Shown piece after piece: positions 26,463-36,076 of a stretch of 64,000 bases of DNA. Position 1 is the stretch's first letter. The number at the start of each line of letters is the position of its first letter. Under the pieces are notes generated by a model. That model searched no databases, was not told the origin of the DNA, and saw only the letters and a list, made by a program, of their open reading frames with translations. The stretch is from Pseudomonas baltica (lineage in GTDB: Bacteria > Pseudomonadota > Gammaproteobacteria > Pseudomonadales > Pseudomonadaceae). The stretch covers positions 5,519,001-5,583,000 of the forward strand of contig NZ_CP134771.1 in assembly GCF_031880315.1 (NCBI RefSeq), read 5' to 3'. A program made the position numbers and the translations under genes.

Positions 26463-28877
26463 TCATTGCAAGTGTCGAGTAGCGACTTTCTGAAGCAGTC
26501 TTGAAAGCGCATCGATGGAGTAGGGTTTCTGCAACAGGTCGAATTGCCCGGCAGTCGTCTGCGACAGGTCGGCAAACTCCTGGCTATAGCCGGTGGTGAG
26601 CACGACCGGCAACCACGGGTAGAGCTTTTCGATTGTTCCATACAAGGCGATTCCACTCATGCCCGGCATGGAGATGTCCGAAAACACCACGTGGAAATTC
26701 GCAGGGTTGGTCGCGAGCACGCCGAGTGCCTCCTCGGCATTCGAAACCCAAAGCACCTCATAACCGAAGTCTTTGAGGGTCTGTTCCGTGAACCGCCCGA
26801 TTTCCTCGTGATCCTCCACCACCAGGACGCAAAGGCCATGGCCTAGCGCGTGAGCCGCTTCGTCGTCATGCTCCGCGACCTGCTCGTGACGTTGCGTTTC
26901 AGGGAGGTAGATACTGAAGCTCGACCCGCTCCCCAGCGTGCTTTGGACCAAGACCTCACCGCCAGATTGCTTGGCAAAGCCGAAAACCTGCGACAGCCCC
27001 AGCCCTGTGCCCTTGCCAATGCCTTTGGTGGTGTAGAAGGGTTCAAAGATTCGGCCCAGATCCTCTGGACTGATGCCGCTGCCGGAATCAGTGATGGAGA
27101 CGACCACGAAGTCACCCGTACGCTGAGCATGGGCGCGGACAGAGGGTATGGATGAGGTGCGGCTCACCTGTATCGCCAAATTGCCAACGCCGTTCATGGC
27201 ATCACGTGCATTGACCACCAGGTTCACGATCGCGGTGTCGAACTGGCTCTCGTCGGCGTTGATGAAGCACGCATCCATGGGGGCATCGATGTCTACCTGG
27301 ATACGGGAGCCGGTCAAGGCATCGAGCATTTCGCCGACTCGGGCGACACTTTTGCCCACGTCGAACACTTCTGGCTTCAGCGATTGGCGGCGGGCGAATG
27401 CCAGCAACTGATTGGTGAGCTTGGCGGCGCGATCTACCGTGTCTGAAATCGCCGCTACATATTTGCTGCGCCGAGCGTCAGGCAAGGAAGAGGTCTTGAG
27501 CAGGTCAGCGCACGACTTGATGACAGTCAGCAGGTTGTTGAAGTCGTGGGCAACGCCGCCGGTGAGTTGGCCGATGGCTTCGAGTTTCTGCGATTGGCGA
27601 AGAGCTTCCTCTGAAGCTCTGAGCGCCGCATTGGCTTCCTCTTCAGATTGCATGTCGCGCCCGACCGCATGAATGAATTCCTCATCCGGCACAGCGGTCC
27701 AGGAGATCAGCTTGTAGTGACCGTCGGTATGTCGGAAGCGATTCTTGAACGAAGGAACACTATGGCCCTTGCTCAGCTCGGCGATGGCGCGGGCCGTCTC
27801 TGCAATATCATCCGGGTGGACGAGCGACAGCAGCCCTTCGCCCAGAAGCTCTTCTTCGTTCAGCCCCAGCACTGGCCCCCAAGCGGGGTTCACTGCCGAG
27901 ATGGTGCCGTCAATTCGCGCGACAAGCATGAGATCCGCCGACAGTCGCCAGATCCGATCTCGGTCTTTGGTGCGTTCGATCACGTCACGTTCGAGCGCCT
28001 CGTTGATCTCACGCAGTGCGTCCTCCGCGTCGCGCAGCTGGGTCATGTCGCGGGAGACGCTCAGCAGTTTTTCAGGCTTGCCGTCGCGGCCCAGAATAGG
28101 GCTGACCTGCACATGCCACCATTTGAGGTTGCCGGCCAGGGTGTGTGCACTACCCATGAAGCTGGCGTGGCCGCCCGCCAAGGCCTGCTGCACCGCAGCC
28201 TTGGCCTCGTGATGGCCTTCGTCCTGCCAAAAGTCCGGCCAAGGGCAGCCTTTGATCGCGTTGAAGTCACTGACTTCCATGATCCGCTGGCCACCCTCGC
28301 TCATGAAGGTCAGTCGACCGTCAAGATCCAGCACCTTGATGCAGTCATTGATGCTGGCCAGGACGCGGTCGGTGAACGCCTCGTTATCATCCAGGCGCTT
28401 GAGGGTCAGGATTTCCTGCGTGGTTTCTTTGACCTGGCAGACAATGCCATCCACGTGGCCACTCTCGCCGTGTATCGGTGAGAGGGAGAATGTCCAGAAG
28501 GTGGGGGTCATCACGCCTTCGCGAAGCAGGCGTACGGGATGGCGTTCGACGCGACTGCCTTCGCCCTGAAGGGCTTTTTCGACCCAGCCGGAAAGCTCGC
28601 TCCAGACCGCCCCCCAGACCGAGGACATCGGCTGCCCCAGACCCGTATCAGCGATGGCCGCAAACAAGGCGCGGTAGGCGTCGTTACAGAAAAACAGCTG
28701 ATCAGCGCCCCACACCAGGTACATCGGCTCTGGCGAATTGAGAAGCAAGCCAAGTGTCGTCTTGAGCGTCAACGGCCACGCTGCGCGCGGGCCTAGAGAG
28801 GTCTCGGACCAATCGGCGTGACGGATCTTGTGACCCATCACGCCGCCGCCCACGGGCAGATCTACGCTTGTACTCAT
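26463..28877 (-). CDS. PAS-domain hybrid sensor histidine kinase
   Basis: 804 residues, no membrane helix, so a cytoplasmic sensor. Three PAS-like modules: about 20-150, 165-290 ([24 protein letters not shown]) and 305-415 ([20 protein letters not shown]). HisKA carries the phospho-acceptor His444 in [14 protein letters not shown]. The ATPase domain has the N-box [11 protein letters not shown]1 DSGSGI and G2 [18 protein letters not shown]. The C-terminal receiver has the acceptor Asp734 in [11 protein letters not shown]. No separate response regulator adjoins it, so the signal probably passes through its own receiver or a distant partner. The ligand is unknown. Confidence 0.93.
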   Translation of the reverse strand: MSTSVDLPVGGGVMGHKIRHADWSETSLGPRAAWPLTLKTTLGLLLNSPEPMYLVWGADQLFFCNDAYRALFAAIADTGLGQPMSSVWGAVWSELSGWVEKALQGEGSRVERHPVRLLREGVMTPTFWTFSLSPIHGESGHVDGIVCQVKETTQEILTLKRLDDNEAFTDRVLASINDCIKVLDLDGRLTFMSEGGQRIMEVSDFNAIKGCPWPDFWQDEGHHEAKAAVQQALAGGHASFMGSAHTLAGNLKWWHVQVSPILGRDGKPEKLLSVSRDMTQLRDAEDALREINEALERDVIERTKDRDRIWRLSADLMLVARIDGTISAVNPAWGPVLGLNEEELLGEGLLSLVHPDDIAETARAIAELSKGHSVPSFKNRFRHTDGHYKLISWTAVPDEEFIHAVGRDMQSEEEANAALRASEEALRQSQKLEAIGQLTGGVAHDFNNLLTVIKSCADLLKTSSLPDARRSKYVAAISDTVDRAAKLTNQLLAFARRQSLKPEVFDVGKSVARVGEMLDALTGSRIQVDIDAPMDACFINADESQFDTAIVNLVVNARDAMNGVGNLAIQVSRTSSIPSVRAHAQRTGDFVVVSITDSGSGISPEDLGRIFEPFYTTKGIGKGTGLGLSQVFGFAKQSGGEVLVQSTLGSGSSFSIYLPETQRHEQVAEHDDEAAHALGHGLCVLVVEDHEEIGRFTEQTLKDFGYEVLWVSNAEEALGVLATNPANFHVVFSDISMPGMSGIALYGTIEKLYPWLPVVLTTGYSQEFADLSQTTAGQFDLLQKPYSIDALSRLLQKVATRHLQ

Positions 28878-28997
28878 GACAGAACCATCGCCAGCATCCG
28901 ACCTATCGCGAAAAAACAGGCCGCATCATCTCAGGTAGGGAGGGACATCTCTACGGAAACGATTCATGGCGATCAGCCATTGGTCAGATAGAGAACC

Positions 28998-29022
28998 CCG
29001 CTCGCGCCTTGCCGAGCAGGGA
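28998..29022 (-). terminator. Hairpin downstream of the MFS gene
   Basis: Read on the minus strand, CCCtGCTCG pairs with CGAGCGGGG around an 8-nt loop, followed by TTCTCTAT. It lies about 30 bp past the MFS stop. A weak intrinsic terminator candidate. Confidence 0.45.
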
Positions 29023-29053
29023 TATCACCGGTGGGCCGGGTGAACGTGCTGGG

Positions 29054-30217
29054 TCAGCTCGCCAGTTGTACCGCTTCGCTCGACGCTGAACGTTTGGACA
29101 TCAGCACCAGCGCCAAAGCCAGCAACGCCATGACGCCACCGACCGGCGCGATCGCGGTGTAGCCCAGGCCCAGGCTGAGGGCCGCACCGCCTGCCGCCGC
29201 GCCCAGGGCATTGCCCAGGTTGAACGCGCCGATATTGACCGACGAGGCCAGTGCCGGTGCGTCGTGGGCTTCTTGCATGACCCGCGTCTGCACCGGCGCC
29301 GACACGCCGAAAGTGGCAGCGCCCCATAGCAACAGAGCGATGGTCGCGCCTGGGCCGGTGGTGGCGACCAGCGGAAAGATAAAGCTGATCACGGCCAGCA
29401 GGCTGAGGAAACCAATCAGCGTGCCCTTGAGCGAGCGGTCCGCCAGCTTGCCGCTGATGGCGTTGCCCAGGGTAAAGCCGATGCCGATGGTCACCAGCAT
29501 CGCGGTGACGAAGGCGGGGGTGGCGTGGGTGATGTTTTGCAGCACCGCGGCGACGTAGGTGTACAGGGTGAACATCGAGCCTGCAGCGAATGCCGTGGTC
29601 ATCAAGGCGTTAAGCACCGCTGGCTTGACCAGCACGCGCAGCTCGTTGCCCACGTGCGGGCGCGGATGGGACTCGCCACGGGGCAGGGTCAGGAACAGCG
29701 AAAGCCCGGCGATCAGGCCCAGCACCGAAATCGCCACGAACGCCATCCGCCAACCGATGGCATGGCCCAGCCAGGTGGCCGCTGGTACGCCGCCGATATT
29801 GGCCACGGTGAGCCCCATGAACATGATCGACACGGCGGAGGCGCGTTTTTCCTTCGGTACCAGGCTCGCGGCGACGATGGCGCCGAGGCCGAAGAAGGCG
29901 CCGTGGGACAGGCTGGTGACCACCCGGGCGGCCAGCAAGGTGTAATAGCCCGGCGCGATGGCCGACAGCAAGTTGCCCACGGTAAACAACACCATCAGCC
30001 CCACCAGTGCCGAGCGTCGGCGTGCGGAACTGAGCAGCAGGGTAATCAAAGGTGCGCCAATCATGACACCGAGCGCGTAAGCGCTGATCAGCATGCCGGT
30101 GGCCGGAATGGACGCGTCCACGCCTTGGGCGATCGAGGGCAGCAGGCCCATGGGCGCGAACTCGGTGACGCCGATGGCAAAGGCTCCCGCCGACAGGGCG
30201 AGCAGTTGTGATTTCAT
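29054..30217 (-). CDS. MFS efflux transporter (DHA1/AraJ-type)
   Basis: 387 residues from the ATG giving MKSQLLALSAGAFAIGVTEF. Twelve membrane helices. DHA1 features are FAPMGLLPSIAQGVDASIPATGMLISAYALGVMIGAPL and ARVVTSLSHGAFFGLGAIVAASLVPKEKRASAVSIMFMG. It exports a sugar or drug-like compound by proton antiport. A TetR gene lies 100 bp upstream on the same strand, and two operator-like sequences cover this promoter, so it is probably repressed until its substrate is present. Confidence 0.9.
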   Translation of the reverse strand: MKSQLLALSAGAFAIGVTEFAPMGLLPSIAQGVDASIPATGMLISAYALGVMIGAPLITLLLSSARRRSALVGLMVLFTVGNLLSAIAPGYYTLLAARVVTSLSHGAFFGLGAIVAASLVPKEKRASAVSIMFMGLTVANIGGVPAATWLGHAIGWRMAFVAISVLGLIAGLSLFLTLPRGESHPRPHVGNELRVLVKPAVLNALMTTAFAAGSMFTLYTYVAAVLQNITHATPAFVTAMLVTIGIGFTLGNAISGKLADRSLKGTLIGFLSLLAVISFIFPLVATTGPGATIALLLWGAATFGVSAPVQTRVMQEAHDAPALASSVNIGAFNLGNALGAAAGGAALSLGLGYTAIAPVGGVMALLALALVLMSKRSASSEAVQLAS

Positions 30218-30227
30218 CCTAAAACCT

Positions 30228-30267
30228 ATTGACGAGTAAGTTATTGCTGTCAGGGTACTCGTCAGTA
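30228..30267. promoter_or_regulatory. Paired TetR-type operators at the MFS promoter
   Basis: TGACGAGTA (30230-30238) and TACTCGTCA (30256-30264) are perfect inverted 9-mers 17 bp apart. Each belongs to a TACT-N4-AGTA-like box: TACTCGTCAGTA at 30256-30267 (+) and TACTCGTCAATA at 30228-30239 (-). The same box recurs before the TetR gene. Confidence 0.6.
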
Positions 30268-30317
30268 ACCCAGTTTTCAAATGGCTTTTAACTCAGATTT
30301 CAAGCGTCGCAAACCGC

Positions 30318-30917
30318 TCAAGCACGCAGCCACAGGCCATCGCAGAGCAGCAGGGCGCAGCCTCGGGCGACGGCTGCACGCTCTTGTGGCGTCATTGGAT
30401 CCCTCGCCATCTGGTCGATCATGCCGACGAAACACTTGCCGATCTGGGTGGAGGAGATGTCCGCGCGAAACAGCCCGATGGCTTGCTCCTTGGCGATATT
30501 GCGGGCGATCCAGGACGCCAGCCCGGCTTTGGTCGCGGTGCAGCCCGGCGGTTGGAAGAAGCCGATCTGAGTCAGGTCGGCGTCCTCGGCGAGGAAATCC
30601 AGAAACTTCAGAAAGCTGGCACCGACGCTTTCCAGCAGGTCCTGCTGGCTCATGGAGGTTTCGATCAGCAGCGTTTTGGTCAGGGCTTCGAGGCGCCTGC
30701 GAAACTCGCCCACCAGTTCTTCGTAGGCTGCTTCCTTGCTCTCGAAGTAGTTGTAGAAGGTCGGCTGGCTGAGCCCGCTGGCGAACACGATGTCGCTGAC
30801 CTTGGTGTTGTGAAACCCCCGCTGGGCAAACTCCGACGCAGCGATGGCGCGCAGGCGCAGGTGGGTCTTTTCACCCTTGGTCATCGGTTGGATGGATTCT
30901 TGTTGTTGTTTTTGCAT
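30318..30917 (-). CDS. TetR-family regulator of the adjacent MFS pump
   Basis: 199 residues. N-terminal helix-turn-helix: HLRLRAIAASEFAQRGFHNTKVSDIVFASGLSQPTFYNYFESKEAAYEEL. The C-terminal ligand domain is variable but contains a TetR_C-like GLWLRA end. Downstream on the same strand is the MFS pump. TACT-N4-AGTA boxes before both genes indicate repression of the pump and autoregulation (inference). Confidence 0.92.
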   Translation of the reverse strand: MQKQQQESIQPMTKGEKTHLRLRAIAASEFAQRGFHNTKVSDIVFASGLSQPTFYNYFESKEAAYEELVGEFRRRLEALTKTLLIETSMSQQDLLESVGASFLKFLDFLAEDADLTQIGFFQPPGCTATKAGLASWIARNIAKEQAIGLFRADISSTQIGKCFVGMIDQMARDPMTPQERAAVARGCALLLCDGLWLRA

Positions 30918-30969
30918 GGGGTTACCTGAGCCTTGTTGCCGTTGCTGTCGATACGGGAAATACGAAAAG

Positions 30970-30981
30970 TACTGGCGAGTA
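30970..30981. promoter_or_regulatory. TetR-type operator upstream of the TetR gene
   Basis: TACTGGCGAGTA, sharing TACT-N4-AGTA with the box at 30256-30267. It lies 53 bp ahead of the start at 30917. Confidence 0.5.
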
Positions 30982-31023
30982 ATGTTGCCTGCTCAGGCAG
31001 TGGGTGGCAAATGTCGGGGGCGA

Positions 31024-31920
31024 TCAGCGGGTTCTGGGCGCAGTCATTTCGCCGAGGATTCTTCCGGCATCCTTTGACGGCGGCAGCCCGAATACCCTCG
31101 CGTAATCGCGGCTGAATTGGGTAGCGCTTTCATAGCCCACCTCGAACGCCGCCGCCGTGACGCTCTTGGCGCTGGCCACCATCAGTGTCCGCGCCTGGAG
31201 CAAGCGCACGCGCTTCTGATACTGCAGCGGGCTCAGCGTGGTCACCGCTTTGAAGTGACGATGAAATGCCGAGACGCTCATCGCCGCCCGCTGCGCCAGC
31301 GCCTCGACGCGCAAGGTTTCGGCAAAGTCGCGGCGGATCCACTGAATGGCCAGGTTGACCCGCGCCATGGTGGTATCCGGCGCGGCGATTTCGCGCAGCA
31401 TCCAGCCATGCGGGCCTTGCAGCACGCGATAGAGGATCTCGCGCTCGTACACCGGCGCGAGGGCGGTGATGGCTTGGGGATCGTTCATCAAGCGCAGCAT
31501 GCGCACCCAGGCATCCATCAACTCGGGTGTGACCGCAGCGACCGAAAAGCCGGGGTCGTTGTCGTACCGCCCGGCAGGTTTGGGCAGGTCCGCCAGCAAG
31601 GTGGTCAGCACGGTGGGATCGAGCGTCAGGCTGACGGCCAGATACGGCTCGCCGGTCGCCGCCGGGTGCACGGTGCCCACCGCCGGCAGCTCGATGGACA
31701 TGACGAAATAGGTCGCCGGATCGTACCGCAGCGTGCGATCGCCCACGGTCATGGTTTTGCTGCCCTGCAGGATCAGGTTGATCATCGGCTCGTAGACTGC
31801 CGCCAGCAGGTGCGCGGGAATCTTGCCCTGGACCATGGCGACGCGCGGGATCCCCGTCTCGGTGCGGCGGTTTTCGGCCTTGGCGGCCAGGGTGCGCAGT
31901 TCGTTCAGTTGATCGTTCAT
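31024..31920 (-). CDS. AraC-family regulator (AraC_N type), partner of the SDR gene
   Basis: 298 residues (MNDQLNEL; a start three codons upstream is possible). The AraC_N domain (about 20-175: GIPRVAMVQGKIPAHLLAAVYEPMINLILQGSKTMTVG) precedes two HTH motifs: VEALAQRAAMSVSAFHRHFKAVTTLSPLQYQKRVRLLQAR and AAFEVGYESATQFSRDYARVFGLPP. Divergent from the SDR gene at 32060, and a paralogue of the regulator at 61777-62664, which also faces an SDR gene. The 75-bp block at 31954-32028 is its likely target. Confidence 0.92.
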   Translation of the reverse strand: MNDQLNELRTLAAKAENRRTETGIPRVAMVQGKIPAHLLAAVYEPMINLILQGSKTMTVGDRTLRYDPATYFVMSIELPAVGTVHPAATGEPYLAVSLTLDPTVLTTLLADLPKPAGRYDNDPGFSVAAVTPELMDAWVRMLRLMNDPQAITALAPVYEREILYRVLQGPHGWMLREIAAPDTTMARVNLAIQWIRRDFAETLRVEALAQRAAMSVSAFHRHFKAVTTLSPLQYQKRVRLLQARTLMVASAKSVTAAAFEVGYESATQFSRDYARVFGLPPSKDAGRILGEMTAPRTR

Positions 31921-31953
31921 GGCAAGCATCCTGGCGGCGCCATCAGGTGCAAT

Positions 31954-32028
31954 GCAAGCGAAAAGCAGAAACGGGCAGATTTGCAGCAGTAATGGCTGCG
32001 CCCCTGGTGGTGCGGATGACTACTGTGG
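31954..32028 (+). promoter_or_regulatory. Promoter block A, duplicated at 36077-36151
   Basis: 31954-31978 is identical base for base to 36077-36101 (25 bp, beginning GCAAGCGAAAAGC). The next 22 bp match at 16 positions, ending in GGCTGCG. Both copies end, at exactly the same distance (67 bp), with TACTGTGG (32021-32028), a plausible -10. No good -35 is present, as expected for an activator-dependent promoter with the AraC site abutting RNA polymerase. The SDR start is 32 bp on. Confidence 0.65.
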
Positions 32029-32059
32029 ACACTCATTCGATCGACAGTGGAGTCTGGTT

Positions 32060-32803
32060 ATGGGCGTTATCGTTATTACTGGCGGCAGCCGAGGCATCGG
32101 CGCAAGCGCAGCGGAGCATATTGCCCGGCGCGGCATGGGCGTCATCCTGACTTACAAGGCGCAGCCAGACGCCGCCGCCACCGTGGTAGAGCGCATCGAG
32201 CAAGCGGGCGGCAGGGCGGTGGCGCTCAAACTCGATGTCGCCGACGTCGGCAGCTTTGCCGCCTTTCGCGAATCGGTGGTATCGACCCTGCAGCAAACCT
32301 GGGGCGTCAGCCATCTCGCCGGGCTGGTCAACAATGCGGGCTACGGATTGTTCGAGCCCTTGGCGTCGGTCAGCGAGGCGCAGTTCGACGGGCTGTTCGG
32401 GGTGCACCTCAAGGGGCCGTTCTTCCTCACTCAAACACTGCTGCCACTGCTGAGTGAAAACGCCAGTATCGTCAACCTGACCAGCGCCACTACCCGAGTG
32501 GCCACCGCCGGAGTGGCGCCTTACGCGGCATTCAAGGGCGGCCTGGAAGTGCTCACACGCTACATGGCCAAGGAGTTTGGTGAGCGGCGTATTCGCGCCA
32601 ATGCGGTGTCTCCGGGCGCGATTCGGACCGAGTTGGGCGGGGGCCTCAACGACGAGTTCGAGGCAATGCTGGCGGGGCAGACCGCACTGGGCCGAGTCGG
32701 TGAGCCAGAGGACGTGGCGCGGGTCATCGCCATGCTGCTGTCGCAAGAGGGCGCCTGGATCAATGGGCAGAGCATCGAAGTGGCGGGCGGCTACCTCGTT
32801 TGA
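32060..32803 (+). CDS. Short-chain dehydrogenase/reductase, AraC-linked
   Basis: 247 residues; GGAG precedes the ATG. SDR signatures: TGGSRGIGASAAEHIARRG, LKLDVADV, LVNNAGYG, catalytic Ser in LTSATTRVA, and YAAFKGG (Y-x3-K). The C-terminal EDVARVIAMLLSQEGAWINGQSIEVAGGY is classical. NAD(P)-dependent oxidoreductase of unknown substrate, divergent from the AraC gene that probably activates it. Confidence 0.9.
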   Translation: MGVIVITGGSRGIGASAAEHIARRGMGVILTYKAQPDAAATVVERIEQAGGRAVALKLDVADVGSFAAFRESVVSTLQQTWGVSHLAGLVNNAGYGLFEPLASVSEAQFDGLFGVHLKGPFFLTQTLLPLLSENASIVNLTSATTRVATAGVAPYAAFKGGLEVLTRYMAKEFGERRIRANAVSPGAIRTELGGGLNDEFEAMLAGQTALGRVGEPEDVARVIAMLLSQEGAWINGQSIEVAGGYLV

Positions 32804-32853
32804 GCGGGGGGTGATGCTGCATCATGTTCTTGCGGTGAGCGATATCACCCGCT

Positions 32854-33726
32854 TTACGCGTTGATCGACACCGCCGTATCAGGGGCCATTGTCTGCAGCA
32901 AATACTGAGTAAATGCCTCGACTACGGGCTGCACGGTGGCGGGTAATCGCAGGCAGATGGCAAAGGTCGGGAGCGCAGGAAGCCCCGCCCGGGCCGAGAG
33001 CATTTCCAGGTCATCGGGCACAGTCGACGCCAGCCAGGCGGTGACCGCGAGCCCAACCCGAACGGTCGAGGCGGTGGCGTCGAAACTGCCATTCTCGAAC
33101 ACCGTTCGCCACGCAATCCCTTCTTTCGCTAAAGCCCCCAGCACCAATGGGCGAAAAGCGCAGCGCTCATCTACCAGCGACAGCGGGAGCGGCCGGGTTT
33201 TCCATACATCGCTGGTGGGGCTGCCCACCCAGACCAAGGGGTCGATCCGGATGACGGTCCCGCGCGCGTTACTGGCCAGGTACTCGATGAGCGCGACATC
33301 CAAATGACCTTGGTCGACAGCTTCGTCAAGTTCCGGAGACGGCGCGCAGCTCAGCGACAGTTCGACCTGAGGATAGGCCTCACAGAAGGCCTTCATGGCC
33401 GGTGCCAGCGAGGTGATCAGGTCGGGAGGCGCGCCGAGCCGCAAGTGTCCGCGTACCGGCCCATCAACGGTATCCGCCCAAATTTCGTCGTTGAGCTCCA
33501 GCAGCTGACGTGCCTTGACCAGAAACACTTCGCCTTGCTGGGATAACTCCAGCTGGCGTGGTTTGCGAATGAGCAGCTGCCACCCAAGAACGTCCTCGAG
33601 TCGCTTTATCTGCTGGCTCACGGCGCCCTGCGTCATGAAAAGCAGGTTGGCAGCGGCTGTCATGCTGCCGTGGTCGGCGACGGCCACGAAGGTGCGGATG
33701 AGGCCGAGATCGAGGTTTCGGTTCAT
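32854..33726 (-). CDS. LysR-family transcriptional regulator
   Basis: 290 residues from the ATG giving MNRNLDLGLIRTFVAVADHG; the frame is open further upstream, but that part is not coding. Winged HTH: MTAAANLLFMTQGAVSQQIKRLEDVLGWQLLIRKPRQLELSQQGE. A LysR substrate-binding domain follows. Divergent from a LysE-type exporter gene, a common LysR-LysE arrangement; the exporter is now frameshifted. Confidence 0.92.
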   Translation of the reverse strand: MNRNLDLGLIRTFVAVADHGSMTAAANLLFMTQGAVSQQIKRLEDVLGWQLLIRKPRQLELSQQGEVFLVKARQLLELNDEIWADTVDGPVRGHLRLGAPPDLITSLAPAMKAFCEAYPQVELSLSCAPSPELDEAVDQGHLDVALIEYLASNARGTVIRIDPLVWVGSPTSDVWKTRPLPLSLVDERCAFRPLVLGALAKEGIAWRTVFENGSFDATASTVRVGLAVTAWLASTVPDDLEMLSARAGLPALPTFAICLRLPATVQPVVEAFTQYLLQTMAPDTAVSINA

Positions 33727-33829
33727 GTTCGAATTAGGGTATGTAATGCCAAGGATTAAATATATTCGATTTTCTAATCCAGAGACCATCGGTACTTTGC
33801 CCGGTATTGCCTGCCTGGATAGAGCGCCG

Positions 33830-34416
33830 ATGATATTTCTACCGCTGTTTATGTTTGTGGTCGCCTCGACCTTTTCACCCGGAGGCGCAACCTCTCTGGC
33901 CACGGCGTCGGGCGCGAGATTTGGCTTGGGTCGATCCTTGCCGTTGATCTTCGGCATCGCCGTGAGCCTGGCATTCGTTGCGGGGATCGCTGCATTGGGG
34001 CTCGGCAATCTGATTGCGCAGCGGCCAAGTCTGCAGGTTGTGGTCAAGTCGCTCGGGTCTGGCTATCTACTGTGGCTGGCCTGGCGTATCGCGCGAAGCG
34101 GCGCGCCGGCTTCGGGCGCGCAATTGGGCCAGCCGCTAGGGCTGTTCAGGGCCATACCGCTGCTGCTGTTGAATCCCAAAAGCTGGGCCATGGCGGTCAG
34201 CGCTGCCGCAGCCTTCACCCCTTTGGCCGGTAGCCAGGTGCGCTGGCGGTGCTGCTGGGGTTGTCGTTCGGCATCGCCGCCTCGGTATCGTTGACCCTGT
34301 GGTGTGCGCTGGGCGTTTTGCTTGCGCGCATGCTCCGCACTCCGCGCCATTGGCGCTGGTTCAACCTGTCCATGGCGGCGCTGCTGGTGCTGTCCATCAT
34401 TCCAACCTGGCGGTGA
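33830..34416 (+). pseudogene. LysE-family amino-acid exporter gene with a frameshift
   Basis: The frame from MIFLPLFMFVVASTFSPGGA reads a LysE/RhtB transporter (SPGGATSLATASGARFGLGRS, LLNPKSWAMAVSAA) through PLAGSQ, then goes out of frame near 34236. The -1 frame continues GALAVLLGLSFGIAASVSLT then LWCALGVLLARM to a TGA at 34414-34416, the missing last two helices. One G lost from a run (CAGGGT to CAGGT) explains it. It would encode about 195 residues. Either a true pseudogene or a sequencing error. Confidence 0.8.
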
Positions 34417-34595
34417 TTGCGGGCGAACGGCGTTGGCGACATCGGGTGTCTGTCGAGTTGTCGCGGTATTCGGGCGATTGCCGTCGAGCTATATCTGCTA
34501 AATGGATAAGCGATAGAAATACTACCCGTTTTACCTATTAATAACCCGTGCCTATGCTGCGACCACCGAACCATCGGACCGATCCAGGAGGCACT

Positions 34596-35753
34596 ATGCG
34601 CGACCCAAGCTTGGCCAGGAGCATGCACGGCGGCCAACCGCTGGCGGCACTTTCGAATCCGAAAGAGGCCATCAGGCAATTTACGCCCAATTGGTTCGCG
34701 GCCACCATGGGCACGGGCATCCTGGCACTGGCGCTGGGTCAGTTGCCCGGGCAGTTCGAGGCGTTGACGCAGCTCGGCAAGGCCCTTTGGTTATTCAATA
34801 TCGTGCTGTTCGTGGTCTTTGCCGCGCTGTACACCGCCCGCTGGATCCTGTTTTTCAACGAGGCCAAGCAGATTTTCGGGCATTCCACCGTTTCGATGTT
34901 TTTCGGCACCATTCCGATGGGCCTGGCAACCCTTGTCAACGGCCTGGTGCAGTATGGTCTGCCACAGTGGGGGCTGCCCGTCATCGCCTGGGCACACGCG
35001 CTTTGGTGGCTGGATGTGGCCCTGGCGCTGGCGTGCGGCGTGCTGATCCCGTTCATGATGTTCACGCGTCAGGAGCACAGCATCGACCAGATGACTGCGG
35101 TGTGGCTGTTGCCGGTCGTGGCGGCGGAAGTGGCCGCCGCGAGTGGTGGCGTCATTGCGCCGCATCTGAGTGACGCTAGTGCGCAATTCAATATGCTGAT
35201 TACCAGCTACGTGTTGTGGGCGTATTCGGTGCCAGTGGCGCTGAGCATTCTGGTGATCCTCGTGCTGCGTCTGGCCTTGCATAAATTGCCGCCTGCCAAC
35301 ATGGCAGCGTCGAGCTGGTTGTCGCTGGGGCCGATCGGCACGGGCGCCTTGGGCATGTTGCTCTTGGGTCACGATGCACCGACGATTTTCGCCGCGCACG
35401 GCATGGCCGGTATCGGTGAGGTCGCGGCCGGCATCGGGATGATCGCCGGCATCCTGTTCTGGGGCCTGGGCCTGTGGTGGATGCTGCTGGCCGCGCTGAT
35501 CACCGCGCGATATGCCAAAGCCGGTATTCCGTTCAACCTGGGGTGGTGGGGCTTTACCTTCCCGCTAGGAGTGTACGCAGTGACCACGCTCAAGCTGGGG
35601 GCCATGCTGCACCTGGCGTTGTTTGATGTCCTTGGGGTGATTTTCGTCGTGATGTTGGCAGCGATGTGGGCGGTGGTCGCCGCTAAAACGGCCAAGGGTG
35701 CCTATCGAGGCAACTTGTTTGTGTCGCCCTGCATTGCGTCTTTGTGCGGCTGA
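34596..35753 (+). CDS. TDT-family (TehA/SLAC1-like) membrane transporter
   Basis: 385 residues from an ATG with AGGAGG five bases upstream. Ten membrane helices. Family features are FTPNWFAATMGTGILALALGQLP, FFGTIPMGLATLVNGLV, FMMFTRQEHSIDQMTAVWLLPVVAAEVAAASGGVIAPHL, and FNLGWWGFTFPLGVYAVTTLKLG. The tellurite-resistance/dicarboxylate transporter family includes TehA, SLAC1-like anion channels and malate carriers; substrate unknown here. A single gene. Confidence 0.88.
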   Translation: MRDPSLARSMHGGQPLAALSNPKEAIRQFTPNWFAATMGTGILALALGQLPGQFEALTQLGKALWLFNIVLFVVFAALYTARWILFFNEAKQIFGHSTVSMFFGTIPMGLATLVNGLVQYGLPQWGLPVIAWAHALWWLDVALALACGVLIPFMMFTRQEHSIDQMTAVWLLPVVAAEVAAASGGVIAPHLSDASAQFNMLITSYVLWAYSVPVALSILVILVLRLALHKLPPANMAASSWLSLGPIGTGALGMLLLGHDAPTIFAAHGMAGIGEVAAGIGMIAGILFWGLGLWWMLLAALITARYAKAGIPFNLGWWGFTFPLGVYAVTTLKLGAMLHLALFDVLGVIFVVMLAAMWAVVAAKTAKGAYRGNLFVSPCIASLCG

Positions 35754-35835
35754 AGCGCGGCGGGCCGGTGCGCCCGATCAAGCCCAGCGTTTCGGATTGC
35801 GCGCAGAAGGGCGTCCGGGCTTGGGGCGGCACCGA

Positions 35836-35997
35836 TCAGCTCTCGGGGGGCGCGACGGGTGCTTGATCAGCCTCGGCAGCCAGCTTCAGCCGATCCGCCT
35901 TGCTGATGTAGGTATTCTTGTTCGCCGGTGCCAGTTTGGCGCTGGCCTTTTTGGCCTTGGCCTTGAACAACTGCTTTAACTTTTTTTGGCGATTCAT
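35836..35997 (-). CDS. DUF2986 small basic protein
   Basis: 53 residues: MNRQKKLKQLFKAKAKKASA, then KLAPANKNTYISKADRLKLA and a short acidic/proline-rich tail. The N-terminal MNRQKKLKQLF and the KYISKADR-like segment are hallmarks of DUF2986, a family of about 50 residues. Very Lys-rich, so possibly RNA- or ribosome-associated (inference only). It stands alone, convergent with the TDT transporter. Confidence 0.82.
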   Translation of the reverse strand: MNRQKKLKQLFKAKAKKASAKLAPANKNTYISKADRLKLAAEADQAPVAPPES

Positions 35998-36076
35998 GGC
36001 GTTGGTGCTCGGCTGGTCATTTGTTGAGACGACGGGTCATCAGAAGGTGGATGTTGATGGCAGGAGGAGGCATCGC

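Noticed and set aside
26296..26493. 65-residue frame starting MKFGEHLLPSV
   Set aside because: No good ribosome site, no recognised homology, and its end overlaps the kinase gene. The resemblance of MKFG to SPX proteins is too short to mean anything.
28258..28900. Plus-strand open frames over the kinase N-terminus
   Set aside because: Shadows of the PAS-kinase gene, which has continuous domain matches.
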